A stretch of DNA of 64,000 nucleotides. It comes from Lentzea nigeriaca. Lineage in GTDB: Bacteria > Actinomycetota > Actinomycetes > Mycobacteriales > Pseudonocardiaceae. A program made the position numbers and the translations under genes. The stretch is taken from assembly GCF_016907955.1 (NCBI RefSeq), contig NZ_JAFBCX010000019.1, positions 78,004 through 142,003 of the forward strand. The letters are read 5' to 3'. Below the pieces are notes generated by a model. That model ran no database searches. It was not told the origin of the DNA and was given only the letters and a program-made list of their open reading frames with translations. The stretch's first letter is position 1; every line of letters begins with the position of its first letter. Positions 16,235-24,579 of the stretch are shown here, piece after piece.

Positions 16235-16418
16235 TCGTGATCGCGCTCGCCGGGCACAGGCTCGCCGCTTCCTTCGCGGTGGCCTCGTGCGCGGCGTCGG
16301 GCTGCTCCACCAGGAGTACGACCGTGCCGTCTTCTTCGTTCTGGTCGAAGAGATCCGGGTCCGTCAGGACGCACATCCCGGAGCCGCAGCACTTCGACTG
16401 ATCGACGGAGATCTTCAT
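16227..16418 (-). CDS. [3Fe-4S]-type ferredoxin, P450 partner
   Basis: Encodes 63 residues. Cys10, Cys16 (CCGSGMC) and Cys55-Pro are the cluster ligands; Cys11 is extra. Same type as the ferredoxin at 7359. Its ATG overlaps the TGA of the P450 gene (ATGA), so it is the last gene of the ABC-F/P450 operon and its translation is coupled. It will pass electrons from an unlinked reductase to that P450. Confidence 0.9.
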   Translation of the reverse strand: MKISVDQSKCCGSGMCVLTDPDLFDQNEEDGTVVLLVEQPDAAHEATAKEAASLCPASAITIS

Positions 16419-17626
16419 GACGACCACGCTACTGGCAACGAGTGGACTCCGTAGATCCCCATGTCCGTGCGCAGCGGCACGTCCTCCGGCGCCACGTCCA
16501 GCCGGAGGTCGGGGAACTCCTGGAACAGCTTGGAGAACCCGATCCGCATCTCGATGCGGGCGAGCTGCTGGCCCAGGCACTGGTGGATGCCGTGACCGAA
16601 CGCCACGTGCCCGGACGCGGGCCTGCGCAGGTCGAGCTCGTCGGGGTTGCCGGGGTACTTCTCCGGGTCCCGGTTCGCGGTCGGCACGTGCATCAGCACG
16701 GTGTCGCCCGCCTTGATCAGGTGCCCGTCGATCTCCACATCCTCGGTGGCGGTGCGCATCGGTCCGAAGTGGATGATCGACAGGTACCGCATGAGCTCCT
16801 CGACGGCGTTGTCGATGATCTCCGGCTCGTCCTTGAGGATCTTCAGCTGGTCCGGGTGCTGCAGCAGCGTGAACGTGCCGATGCCCAGCATGTTCGCCGT
16901 GGTCTCGTGGCCGGCGAGCAGGAGCAGCATCGCCATGTTCGACGCTTCCTCGTCGGTCGGCTCGCCGGTGGCCAGCAGGTCGCTGATCATGTCGTCGCCG
17001 CCGGGGTTGGCCTTCTTGCGGGCGATCAGCTCGCGCATGAAGTCCTGAATGCGCTGCATGGCCGCCATGGCCTCCTTGAACGACGAGTCCAGGCTCAGCA
17101 TCTTCGCCGTGTCCTCCTGGAACCTGTGCCGCTCGTCGTATTCGACGCCGAGCAGCGCGCAGATCACCAGCGACGGCACCGGCAGCGCGAACTCCTTCAC
17201 GAGGTCCGCGCGGCCGTCGAACGTCCGCATGTGCTTCAGCTGGTCGTCGACGATCGTGCCGATCCACTCGGACAGCTGGTTCATCCGCCGGACGGTGAAC
17301 TGGCCCTGCAGCATCTTGCGCAGCCGGGTGTGGTCCGGCGGGTCCTGGCTGAGGAACATGCCCGGCTCGGCCTTGCGCCTGTCCTCCGGCACGTCGCTCT
17401 GGAACCGCTTGTCGAACACGTGGTGCTTCTCGGGGTTGTTGGTGAACTTGGGGCTTCCCAGGATCTCCCGCACCTGGTGGTGCCCGGTGACGAGCCAGCC
17501 GAGGTGGCCGTCGGCGAACTTCAGCCTGCTGATGCGGGCCTTGTTGCGGATCTCGGTGACCCCGGCGGGCGGGTCGAACGGGTTCTGGCGCGTCTTGGGC
17601 AGCTCTTCGGAGATCAGCTCGGTCAT
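16415..17626 (-). CDS. Cytochrome P450 in the ABC-F operon
   Basis: Encodes 403 residues; the ATG at 17626 has GGGAGG 8 bases upstream, inside the end of the ABC-F gene. Heme loop FGHGIHQCLG with Cys350, I-helix AGHETT at 238-243, K-helix EELMR, and QDPPDHTRLR early. This is the CYP105/CYP107-like style of actinomycete class I enzymes. It overlaps the ABC-F stop (ATGA) and its own stop overlaps the ferredoxin start (ATGA), so three proteins are made in a coupled series. Being co-expressed with a ribosome-protection ATPase suggests it oxidises an antibiotic, either as detoxification or as part of a lost or distant pathway; that is inference. Confidence 0.9.
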   Translation of the reverse strand: MTELISEELPKTRQNPFDPPAGVTEIRNKARISRLKFADGHLGWLVTGHHQVREILGSPKFTNNPEKHHVFDKRFQSDVPEDRRKAEPGMFLSQDPPDHTRLRKMLQGQFTVRRMNQLSEWIGTIVDDQLKHMRTFDGRADLVKEFALPVPSLVICALLGVEYDERHRFQEDTAKMLSLDSSFKEAMAAMQRIQDFMRELIARKKANPGGDDMISDLLATGEPTDEEASNMAMLLLLAGHETTANMLGIGTFTLLQHPDQLKILKDEPEIIDNAVEELMRYLSIIHFGPMRTATEDVEIDGHLIKAGDTVLMHVPTANRDPEKYPGNPDELDLRRPASGHVAFGHGIHQCLGQQLARIEMRIGFSKLFQEFPDLRLDVAPEDVPLRTDMGIYGVHSLPVAWSS

Positions 17627-19218
17627 CTCGCACACCTCCCAGTGCTCAGCAGAGGACCTACTTCTGAAGCTACAGAACTTTCATGACTCCGTGAAGGTGA
17701 ATCGAGGGTTACGGTGCGCCACGAACGGAAATCTGTCCGCATCTGCCGGTCGTGGGTCGCGACGGCCACGGCGGCCCTCGTCTGGTGCAGTGCCTCGGTC
17801 AGTTCGTCGACCAGCGCGATCGACAGGTGGTTGGTCGGTTCGTCGAGCAGGAGCACGTGCGGGCCGCGGCTCAGCAGGATCGCGAGCTCCAGTCGCCTTC
17901 GTTGCCCAGTGGACAGCGACCGGACGGGGCGGGCGAGGTCGTTCACGCTCAGCAGACCCAGGTCGTGCGCCCGCGGGCAGAGCCTGCCCGCGATGGCGTC
18001 CTCGTTCTCGAACGACGACTCCTGGGCGAGCAGAGCGACCCTGCCGACGTGGTGAACCGTGCCCTGAGCAGGCGTGATGCGGCCCGCGAGGACGTTCAGC
18101 AACGTCGACTTGCCCGCTCCGTTGGGACCGGTGATCAGCAGCTTCTCGCCCGCGCCGAGCGAGATCGGCTCGGTGAGATTCAGCCTTTCGGGTACTTCCA
18201 GCGGGGTCGCGTGCAGCAGGTCGCCGTCGGCCTCCAGGGCCGGCGGCTGGAAGCGCAACGGCGGCGGGGGAGCGCCGACGCGGTGGTCGTCCAGCTCCTC
18301 GAGCCTGCGGGCGACGTTGCGCATCTTGTTCGCCGCGCGCGTGCTGCGCTTGTGCTTGAACGCTCCCTTGGGCGGCCGCCAGGCGTCCTTGAGACGTGAC
18401 TGGGCGCGTTCGACCTTCTCGGTCAGCTCGTCGTGTTCGGCTTCCTCCTGGGCGAACCGCTGTTCCCAGCGTTGACGTTCGGCGCGCTTCGCCTCCTTGA
18501 ACGCCCGGTAGCCGCCGCCGTGCAGGTGCACCTCGCCGTCCGGGGTCGGGTCGAGGTCGAGCAGCAGGGTGCAGACGTCGTCCAGCAACGTGCGGTCGTG
18601 GCTCACGATCACCACGACACCGTGATGTTGTTGCAGGCGTTCGGTCAGGAACCCCAACGCGCTCGCGTCGAGGTGGTTCGTCGGTTCGTCGAGCAGCAGG
18701 ACGTCCGCGCGTTCGGCGAGCAGACACGCGAGCCGGACGCGGTAACGCTGGCCGACGCTCAGCTCGGCGAGTTTCCTCTCGCGGTCGTGGTCGGCGTCGA
18801 GTGCCTTGAGCGCGATGTCGGCGCGGCGTTCGGCGTCCCACGCCTCGATGTCCTCGGCGTGGGCCAGCGCTTTCTCGTAGCGCTGCTCGTCGAACGGCTC
18901 CGCCGCACTGTCCAGTTCGGACAGTGTGTGACGGCTTTCGCGCAGCGCTTCCGACAACAGGTCCCCCACCGTTTCGCCGTCCTGGAACGGCATTTCCTGT
19001 CGTACCAGGCTCAACGAGCCGTGCCGGGTGATGGTTCCCTGATCCGGCAACAAGTCCCCGGCCAGTAGGCGGAGCAGTGTGGTCTTGCCGCGGCCGTTCT
19101 CACCGATGATGCCGAGGCGTTGGCCGGCGGAGACTTTCAGTGAGATGCCGTCGACGACGGGCCCGGTTTCATAGCCCTTGGTGAGATCGTGGGTCGTCAA
19201 ATGAACATGCGAGCGCAT
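17623..19218 (-). CDS. ABC-F ATPase, probable antibiotic resistance (ribosome protection)
   Basis: Encodes 531 residues with two ATPase domains and no membrane segments. Walker A motifs are GENGRGKT (about 39-46) and GPNGAGKS; signatures LSVGQ and LSTGQ; both Walker B regions read LLLDEPTNHL. A charged helical linker (residues 245-325, rich in Arg, Glu and Lys) joins them, as in ABC-F proteins that enter the ribosomal E site and displace drugs. SD AGAGG precedes the ATG at 19218. Upstream lie a 13-codon leader peptide and an intrinsic terminator, the layout of drug-inducible ABC-F genes. Its end overlaps the P450 start. Housekeeping EttA-like function is less likely given this control region. 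Confidence 0.85.
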   Translation of the reverse strand: MRSHVHLTTHDLTKGYETGPVVDGISLKVSAGQRLGIIGENGRGKTTLLRLLAGDLLPDQGTITRHGSLSLVRQEMPFQDGETVGDLLSEALRESRHTLSELDSAAEPFDEQRYEKALAHAEDIEAWDAERRADIALKALDADHDRERKLAELSVGQRYRVRLACLLAERADVLLLDEPTNHLDASALGFLTERLQQHHGVVVIVSHDRTLLDDVCTLLLDLDPTPDGEVHLHGGGYRAFKEAKRAERQRWEQRFAQEEAEHDELTEKVERAQSRLKDAWRPPKGAFKHKRSTRAANKMRNVARRLEELDDHRVGAPPPPLRFQPPALEADGDLLHATPLEVPERLNLTEPISLGAGEKLLITGPNGAGKSTLLNVLAGRITPAQGTVHHVGRVALLAQESSFENEDAIAGRLCPRAHDLGLLSVNDLARPVRSLSTGQRRRLELAILLSRGPHVLLLDEPTNHLSIALVDELTEALHQTRAAVAVATHDRQMRTDFRSWRTVTLDSPSRSHESSVASEVGPLLSTGRCAR

Positions 19219-19241
19219 GCGGATCCTCTTTTGGGTACGCG

Positions 19242-19276
19242 AAAACAGGACGTGTTGCGTGGTGACACACGTCCTG
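19242..19276 (-). terminator. Intrinsic terminator in ABC-F leader (attenuator)
   Basis: On the minus strand CAGGACGTGT and ACACGTCCTG make a perfect 10-base stem with an 11-base loop, followed at once by TTTT. It begins two bases after the leader peptide stop and ends 23 bases before the ABC-F start codon. Position and U-tract fit a regulated transcription attenuator. Confidence 0.75.
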
Positions 19277-19278
19277 AA

Positions 19279-19320
19279 TCAGAGGTAGAAGACCCCGTAC
19301 CCGAATCCCATGAAACCCAC
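19279..19320 (-). CDS. Leader peptide of the ABC-F gene
   Basis: Reading leftward from a GTG at 19320, the frame encodes MGFMGFGYGVFYL and stops; starting at the internal ATG (19311) it gives MGFGYGVFYL. It is tiny, aromatic and hydrophobic, begins 5 bases after the TetR stop, and is followed after two bases by the terminator hairpin. The leader codons GGGTACG are complementary to CGTACCC just upstream of the ABC-F ribosome binding site (19233-19239), giving a second possible fold. Known inducible ABC-F and erm genes use such peptides: a drug-stalled ribosome alters leader folding and lets expression proceed. The peptide assignment rests on position and arrangement, not on homology. Confidence 0.65.
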   Translation of the reverse strand: MGFMGFGYGVFYL

Positions 19321-19325
19321 GGTAC

Positions 19326-19862
19326 CTACGGCCGCAACGCCTTTTCGACGGCCTTCTTGAGGTCCTGGACGCTTTCCTCGGTGCCCGGCGTCGGCCCGGT
19401 GGTGCTGCCGCCGCCGACGAGCCGGTAGAAGAGCAGGCCCTCGATGAACGCGGTGATGTGCGCGCCGGCCCGCTCGGGATTCTTGTGGCCCAACGCCTGT
19501 GCGAGTGCCGTGGCCTGCTCCCGCGGCGAGTGCACGAGGATCGTCCTGAGCTCTGGATGGTGTGTGGCTTCGAGCATCGCCGCGTACCTGGCGAGCGTGC
19601 GGTTCCGCTCGACGAGCCAACTGTCGATCGTCCGCGCGATGCTGCCCGCGACGTCGTCGGTGTCGAGGTCGATCTCCTGCTGCTCCTGGACCGCCAGCCG
19701 TTCCACGAGCCCCTCGATCAACGCCTTGCGGGTGCGGAAGTAGGCGCTCGTCGAGCCTTCCGGCAGGCCGGCCTTCCTGTCGACGGCCCTGTGGGTCAGG
19801 CCGCGCATGCCGAGTTCCGCCACGAGCGCGATCGCGGCGTCGGTGATCAGGTCTTTTCGCAC
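19326..19862 (-). CDS. TetR-family repressor
   Basis: Encodes 178 residues from a GTG with AAGGGA four bases upstream. The helix-turn-helix reads LTHRAVDRKAGLPEGSTSAY followed by FRTRKALIEGL. Helices beyond residue 60 form the ligand pocket. The gene is divergent from the FAD monooxygenase; the 70-base gap contains two identical CTACAGGTGTAG sites and a third imperfect one, likely its operators. The ABC-F leader and operon follow 5 bases downstream, so the TetR promoter probably also drives them. Typical circuit: the drug or metabolite relieves repression of both divergent units. Confidence 0.85.
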   Translation of the reverse strand: MRKDLITDAAIALVAELGMRGLTHRAVDRKAGLPEGSTSAYFRTRKALIEGLVERLAVQEQQEIDLDTDDVAGSIARTIDSWLVERNRTLARYAAMLEATHHPELRTILVHSPREQATALAQALGHKNPERAGAHITAFIEGLLFYRLVGGGSTTGPTPGTEESVQDLKKAVEKALRP

Positions 19863-19878
19863 TGTGTCCCTTGTCTCT

Positions 19879-19921
19879 CTACAGCCGTAGTCTACAGGTG
19901 TAGATTCTTCTACAGGTGTAG
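19879..19921. promoter_or_regulatory. Triple operator for the divergent TetR/monooxygenase pair
   Basis: CTACAGGTGTAG occurs at 19892-19903 and 19910-19921 (arms CTACA/TGTAG, 18 bases apart centre to centre), with a related CTACAGCCGTAG at 19879-19890. The sites fill the shared promoter region; the last one touches the ribosome binding site of the monooxygenase gene. Confidence 0.7.
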
Positions 19922-19932
19922 AGGAGGCGGGG

Positions 19933-21006
19933 ATGAAGGCGATCGTGGTGGGCGGTGGCATCGGCGGGCTGGCGGCAGCGGTGTCGTTACGGCGCGTGGG
20001 CTGGGACGTGCGGGTGCTCGAGCGGGCTGCCGAGTTCGGCGAGGTCGGTGCCGGGATCGGCGTGATGCCGAACGCGGTGCGGGCGCTGGAGTGGATGGGC
20101 CTCGCGGACGAGGCGCGGCGGCTCGGCAGCTCGCGCGTGTCGGGTGGCATCAAAGCGTCCGACGGGCGGTGGCTGACGCATCTGCCCGGGGTCGGCCAGG
20201 AGAAGATCATCGCGATGCACCGGGCCGATCTCCACGGTGTGTTGCTGCGCGCGTTGCCGCCGGAGATCCTTTTCAACAACGTCGAGGTGACCGGCGTTGG
20301 GGAGCTGGACGCAGACCTCGTGGTGGCGGCGGACGGCATCAACAGCCGCCTCCGCGCGGAGCTGCTGCCCGACGCGCCGGGACCGGTGTACGCGGGGGCC
20401 ACGGCGTGGCGAGGGGTGGCGCCGGGTCCGTTCGATCTCCCGATCTCGCAGACATTCGGTCCCGGCGGCGAGGCGGGCGTCCTGCCGCTCGCGGACGGCA
20501 GGGTCTGCTGGTACGTCTCGACGGTGGCGCCCGCTCAGGCCGATCTGGATCCGGTGGAGCTGTTCGCCGGTTGGCACGAGCCGATCCCGACGCTGATGGC
20601 GACGACACCCGAGATCCTTCGGCATGACATCTATGAGCTGCCGCCGCTGCCGACGTTCGTGCGGGGGCGGGTGGCGCTGCTCGGCGACGCGGCGCACGCG
20701 ATGGTGCCGTACCTGGGGCAAGGGGCGTGCATGGCGCTGGAGGACGCGGTGACGCTGGCCGTGTGCGACGGTGATCTCGCCCGGTACGACGCGCTTCGGC
20801 GGCCGCGGACGCAGTCGGTGTGGCGGAGCTCGAAGGCGGCGGGGAAGTTCGGGATCGAGGTGCGGTCGCCGATCGCCCTGGCGTTGCGGGACTTCGCGCT
20901 CCGGGCGTTGCCGCCTTCGGTGGCGGTGCGCGGGATGACGCGTTTCTCCTCGTGGGAGGTGCCAGGGGAAGTTCACTCGAACGGGTCGAATCCACCAGTG
21001 AACTAG
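19933..21006 (+). CDS. FAD-dependent monooxygenase
   Basis: Encodes 357 residues; the ATG follows GAGGAGG. The N-terminal FAD-binding GGGIGGLAAAVSL (GxGxxG) is at 8-13, the DG motif is AADGINSRLR near residue 137, and the GD motif ALLGDAAHAMVPYLGQG near 255. This is the para-hydroxybenzoate hydroxylase-like group that includes drug-inactivating Rox and TetX enzymes as well as catabolic hydroxylases. Short for the family, lacking a long C-terminal extension. Regulation with the divergent TetR and neighbouring ABC-F gene supports a xenobiotic or antibiotic substrate; the substrate is not known. Confidence 0.85.
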   Translation: MKAIVVGGGIGGLAAAVSLRRVGWDVRVLERAAEFGEVGAGIGVMPNAVRALEWMGLADEARRLGSSRVSGGIKASDGRWLTHLPGVGQEKIIAMHRADLHGVLLRALPPEILFNNVEVTGVGELDADLVVAADGINSRLRAELLPDAPGPVYAGATAWRGVAPGPFDLPISQTFGPGGEAGVLPLADGRVCWYVSTVAPAQADLDPVELFAGWHEPIPTLMATTPEILRHDIYELPPLPTFVRGRVALLGDAAHAMVPYLGQGACMALEDAVTLAVCDGDLARYDALRRPRTQSVWRSSKAAGKFGIEVRSPIALALRDFALRALPPSVAVRGMTRFSSWEVPGEVHSNGSNPPVN

Positions 21007-21188
21007 ATCACCGGTCAATGTTTGATTTCGGCGGGGTAACAGTCGAAAACCACCCCTTGTCGCGAGGTTTGTCACCCAGTTGCGGTATCAAGTACTCGCT
21101 CACCGTGTCGGACGCGGTCCAGTGATCCAGATGGCGTAGCGCGACAGGCGGTTTCCGGTACACGAAAGCGCAACTACGGTGCCTCGCC

Positions 21189-22367
21189 ATGACCCCCGTC
21201 CCGACTGATGTGATGCCCCGTTCCCTCACGGCGCTTCCCCCGGCGCAGGTCGAGAACACCCGCGAGATCGACATCGCCGAGGCAGAGGACTTCGTCCGCC
21301 AGCACCACGCCGAGCACCCTGACCTGGGTCCGGTCGAGGCCAGGCTGGCTGAGGTGCACGCGGAGATAGCCGCGACCGGCACCTATCGTCACACGACTGC
21401 CGAACTGACCTTCGGCGCCCGCGTGGCCTGGCGCAACAGCTCCCGCTGCATCGGCCGCCTTTACTGGCGGAGCTTGAAAGTGCGCGACCTGCGGGAGGTG
21501 TCCACTCCCGCAGAGGTGGCCGCGGAATGCGTCGAGCACCTCCGCGTCGCGACGAACAAGGGCAAGATCCGCCCCGTCATCACGATCTTCGCCCCGCACG
21601 AGCCCGGCATGCCCGCGCCGTCGATCCTGAACGAACAGATCGTCCGCTACGCCGCCTACCGCGGCTCCGACGGAGGTGTGCTCGGCGACGCCAGGAACCT
21701 GGCGCTGACCGAGCTCGCGTTGAAGCGCGGCTGGCAACCACCGGCGTCGCGCGGCCCGTTCGACGTGCTGCCGTTGATGGTCACCTGCGAGGGCCACGAC
21801 CCGGCGCTCGTCGAGATTCCCTCGGACGCGGTGCTCGAGGTTCCGCTGTCCCACCCGGAACTGCCGTGGCTCGCCGAACTCGGCGTGAAGTGGCACGCCG
21901 TTCCCGCGATCAGCAACATGCGCCTGCGCGTCGGAGGCATCGACTACCCGTCGGCGCCCTTCAACGGCTGGTACATGGGCACGGAGATCGGCGCCCGCAA
22001 CCTCGCCGACCACGATCGGTACGACCTGCTGCCGTACATCGCCAAACGAATGGGCCTGGACATGTCGTCGGAGGCGACGTTGTGGCGCGACCGAGCGTTG
22101 GTCGAGCTCAATCGCGCCGTCCTGCACTCGTTCGGCGAGGCCGGGGTCACGATCACCGATCACCACACCGAGTCGAGGAGGTTCCTGACACACCTGGAGA
22201 AGGAGGAGGCGGCCGGACGTCCGTGTCCCGCTGACTGGTCGTGGATCGTGCCACCCGTGTCGGGCGGGCTCACCCCGGTCTACCACCGCTACTACGACTC
22301 GGGTGAACTCCTGCCGAACTTCTTCCCGGCCGCATCCCCGATGAAGGGTTGCCCTGTTCCACACTGA
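21189..22367 (+). CDS. nos: Bacterial nitric oxide synthase, oxygenase only
   Basis: Encodes 392 residues. The heme-ligand motif WRNSSRCIGR gives Cys87; PFNGWYMGTEIGARN and DHHTESRRFLTHLEKEE are the substrate and pterin region motifs of NOS. There is no zinc-binding N-terminal hook and no reductase domain, as in bacterial enzymes, so electrons come from separate redox proteins. It makes nitric oxide and citrulline from arginine. In bacteria NO protects against oxidative stress and some antibiotics or serves nitration in secondary metabolism; here no nitrating P450 or NRPS adjoins it. The permease gene follows after 4 bases and may be co-transcribed. Confidence 0.95.
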   Translation: MTPVPTDVMPRSLTALPPAQVENTREIDIAEAEDFVRQHHAEHPDLGPVEARLAEVHAEIAATGTYRHTTAELTFGARVAWRNSSRCIGRLYWRSLKVRDLREVSTPAEVAAECVEHLRVATNKGKIRPVITIFAPHEPGMPAPSILNEQIVRYAAYRGSDGGVLGDARNLALTELALKRGWQPPASRGPFDVLPLMVTCEGHDPALVEIPSDAVLEVPLSHPELPWLAELGVKWHAVPAISNMRLRVGGIDYPSAPFNGWYMGTEIGARNLADHDRYDLLPYIAKRMGLDMSSEATLWRDRALVELNRAVLHSFGEAGVTITDHHTESRRFLTHLEKEEAAGRPCPADWSWIVPPVSGGLTPVYHRYYDSGELLPNFFPAASPMKGCPVPH

Positions 22368-22371
22368 CCGG

Positions 22372-23442
22372 GTGCAACTGACCCGGAGCTTGACCCTGAC
22401 CGATGCCGTCTTCGTCGGGCTCGGCTCGATGATCGGCGCTGGAGTGTTCGCGGTGTTCGCCCCGGCCGCGGCGGCGGCCGGGTCCGCGTTGCTCGTCAGC
22501 CTCGTCATCGCGGGCGTGATCGCCTGCTGCAACGCGTTGTCGAGCGCCTGGCTGGCCGCGAAGTACCCGCAGTCCGGCGGCACCTACGTCTACGGCCGCG
22601 AACGGCTCGGCCGGATCTGGGGCGACCTGGCCGGCTGGGCGTTCGTGCTGGGCAAGACGGCGTCGTGCGCGGCCATGGCGTTGACGGTCGGCACCTACGT
22701 CGGTGCGCCCAAACCCGTTGCCGTGGCGGCGATCGTGGCATTGACCGTGCTCAACCTGACCGGTGTCCAGAAGTCCGCACTGGCGACCAGGATCATCGTG
22801 ATCGCTGTTCTGCTCGTGCTGGCCCTGACGACCGTCACGGCACGGGACGCGGCGGCGCCGGCTGACTTCCTCCCGTCCGGCATCCTCCCCGCCGCCGCGC
22901 TCCTGTTCTTCGCGTTCGCGGGCTACGCGCGCATCGCCACCCTCGGAGAGGAGGTCAAGGAGCCGCAGAAGACGATCCCGCGTGCCGTGGTCATCGCGTT
23001 GGCGATCACGTTGGTCGTCTACACGGTCGTGGCCCTGACCGCGCTGAACGCCCTGGGCAGCGACCTCGCGACGAAGACCCTCGCCGACGTGTCGCCGACT
23101 TGGGCTCCCGCCATCCGGGTCGGCGCCTGCCTCGCGGCGCTCGGTTCGTTGCTCTCGCTGCAGCTGGGCGTCAGCCGGACCACGCTCGCCATGGCCCGCG
23201 ACCGCAGGCTGCCGGGGTTCCTGGCCGATCTGCGCGCCGCCGAGATCGCCACCGGGCTGGCCGCCGTCGCGCTCGTGCTCGCCGTCGACGTGACCAGGGC
23301 GATCGTGTTCAGCTCGTTCTGCGTGCTGCTCTACTACGCGATCGCCAACGCCAGCGCGTGGACGCTCGGTAAGCGCGTGGTGCCCGCGCTTGGGCTGGTG
23401 GGGTGCCTGACGCTCGCCGGTGCGGTGCTCTGGCAATTGTGA
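22372..23442 (+). CDS. APC-family amino acid permease
   Basis: Encodes 356 residues, shorter than the usual 450, with about ten membrane helices. The first helix holds the broken-helix substrate motif GLGSMIGAGVF; the family signature YPQSGGTYVYGRERLG follows, and FFAFAGYARIATLGEEVKEP lies in the sixth-helix region. It is likely an amino acid/proton or exchange transporter. It begins 4 bases after nos, so a role in supplying arginine or removing citrulline is possible but not demonstrated. The GTG start has no strong ribosome binding site, consistent with coupling. Confidence 0.8.
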   Translation: MQLTRSLTLTDAVFVGLGSMIGAGVFAVFAPAAAAAGSALLVSLVIAGVIACCNALSSAWLAAKYPQSGGTYVYGRERLGRIWGDLAGWAFVLGKTASCAAMALTVGTYVGAPKPVAVAAIVALTVLNLTGVQKSALATRIIVIAVLLVLALTTVTARDAAAPADFLPSGILPAAALLFFAFAGYARIATLGEEVKEPQKTIPRAVVIALAITLVVYTVVALTALNALGSDLATKTLADVSPTWAPAIRVGACLAALGSLLSLQLGVSRTTLAMARDRRLPGFLADLRAAEIATGLAAVALVLAVDVTRAIVFSSFCVLLYYAIANASAWTLGKRVVPALGLVGCLTLAGAVLWQL

Positions 23443-23481
23443 TGTGGCCCAGGTCACCTTTGATCGCGTAACGTGCGTACG

Positions 23482-24579
23482 GTGAGAGTGGGAACACCCG
23501 CAGAGTCGCGGCCCGCCGAGCGTCGCGTCGCCTGCGTACCGGACACGGTGTCGTCGCTGGTCGACGCCGGGTTGACCGTGCACGTCCAGGAAGGCGCGGG
23601 CCGGCACGCTCACGCCGTCGACGCCGCGTACCGCGCGGCGGGGGCGATCGTGACCCCGGAGGACCCGGCGCCGGAATCCGACGTCGTCGTGTCCGTGCAG
23701 CCGTTGACCCTCGACCAGGCCACGGGACTCAAACCCGGCGCGATCACGATCAGCTTCCTGCAGCCCGCGAACGAGCGGGACCTGCTCGAGGTCTACCGCG
23801 ACCGCCGCGTCACGTCGTTCAGCTTCGACCTGCTGCCGCGCGTCACCCGTGCCCAGAGCGCGGATGCCCTGTCCTCACAGGCTCTGGTGGCGGGCTACCG
23901 GGCCGTTCTGGTCGCCGCCGAACGACTGCCGCGCTTCCTGCCCATGTTCACCACGGCCGCGGGCACCGTGCCGCCGGCCAAGGTGCTCGTGCTCGGCGCG
24001 GGCGTCGCGGGCCTGCAGGCGATCGCGACCGCGCGCAGGCTCGGCGCCGTCGTCGAGGCCTACGACGTCCGCAAGGCCGCGGGCGAGGAGGTTCGCAGCC
24101 TCGGCGCCAAGTTCCTGGAGCTCGACCTGGAGACGCAGTCCGGCGTCTACGCCTCCGTGCAGTCCGAGGAGTTCCTGGAGCGCCAACGAGAACTCATCGG
24201 CGAGCACGTCGCCGCGTCCGACGTGGTGATCACAACGGCTGCGATCCCCGGCCGCAAGGCCCCGGTGCTCGTCACGACCGACATGCTCAAGGCGATGGCA
24301 CCGGGAAGCGTGCTGGTCGACCTGGCAGCGGAGTCCGGCGGCAACTGCGCTGCTTCCGTTGCGGGGAAAGAGACCTGGGTCGGCGAGGTGCTCGTGCACG
24401 GCGCGTTGAACCTGCCGTCGTCGATGCCCGTGCACGCGAGCCGCCTGTACGCGCGCAACGTGCTCAACCTGCTCAAGCTGATGATCGTGGACGGCAGGGT
24501 GCTGCCGAACCTCGACGACGAGGTGCTCGACGGCTGCTGCCTCACCCACGACGGTCAGATCCGCAAGGAGTTGCCGTGA
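23482..24579 (+). CDS. pntAA: NAD(P) transhydrogenase, alpha-1 subunit
   Basis: Encodes 365 residues from a GTG that gives the typical VRVGTPAES start; a GTG three codons earlier is also possible. The NAD-binding domain I is complete: the early RRVACVPDTV region, RAQSADALSSQALVAGY, then the Rossmann VLVLGAGVAGLQAIATARRLG and EAYDVRKAAGEEVRSLGAKF. This soluble subunit passes hydride between NADH and NADP with the other two. It starts the pntAA-pntAB-pntB operon, with GTGA and ATGA overlaps between genes, in the three-gene form common in actinobacteria. Confidence 0.93.
   Translation: MRVGTPAESRPAERRVACVPDTVSSLVDAGLTVHVQEGAGRHAHAVDAAYRAAGAIVTPEDPAPESDVVVSVQPLTLDQATGLKPGAITISFLQPANERDLLEVYRDRRVTSFSFDLLPRVTRAQSADALSSQALVAGYRAVLVAAERLPRFLPMFTTAAGTVPPAKVLVLGAGVAGLQAIATARRLGAVVEAYDVRKAAGEEVRSLGAKFLELDLETQSGVYASVQSEEFLERQRELIGEHVAASDVVITTAAIPGRKAPVLVTTDMLKAMAPGSVLVDLAAESGGNCAASVAGKETWVGEVLVHGALNLPSSMPVHASRLYARNVLNLLKLMIVDGRVLPNLDDEVLDGCCLTHDGQIRKELP

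Noticed and set aside
16419..17633. Long frame fused in-frame upstream of the ferredoxin, suggesting a 468-residue fusion
   Set aside because: The upstream part is a shifted reading of the P450 gene; the ferredoxin has its own ATG in an ATGA overlap with the P450 stop.
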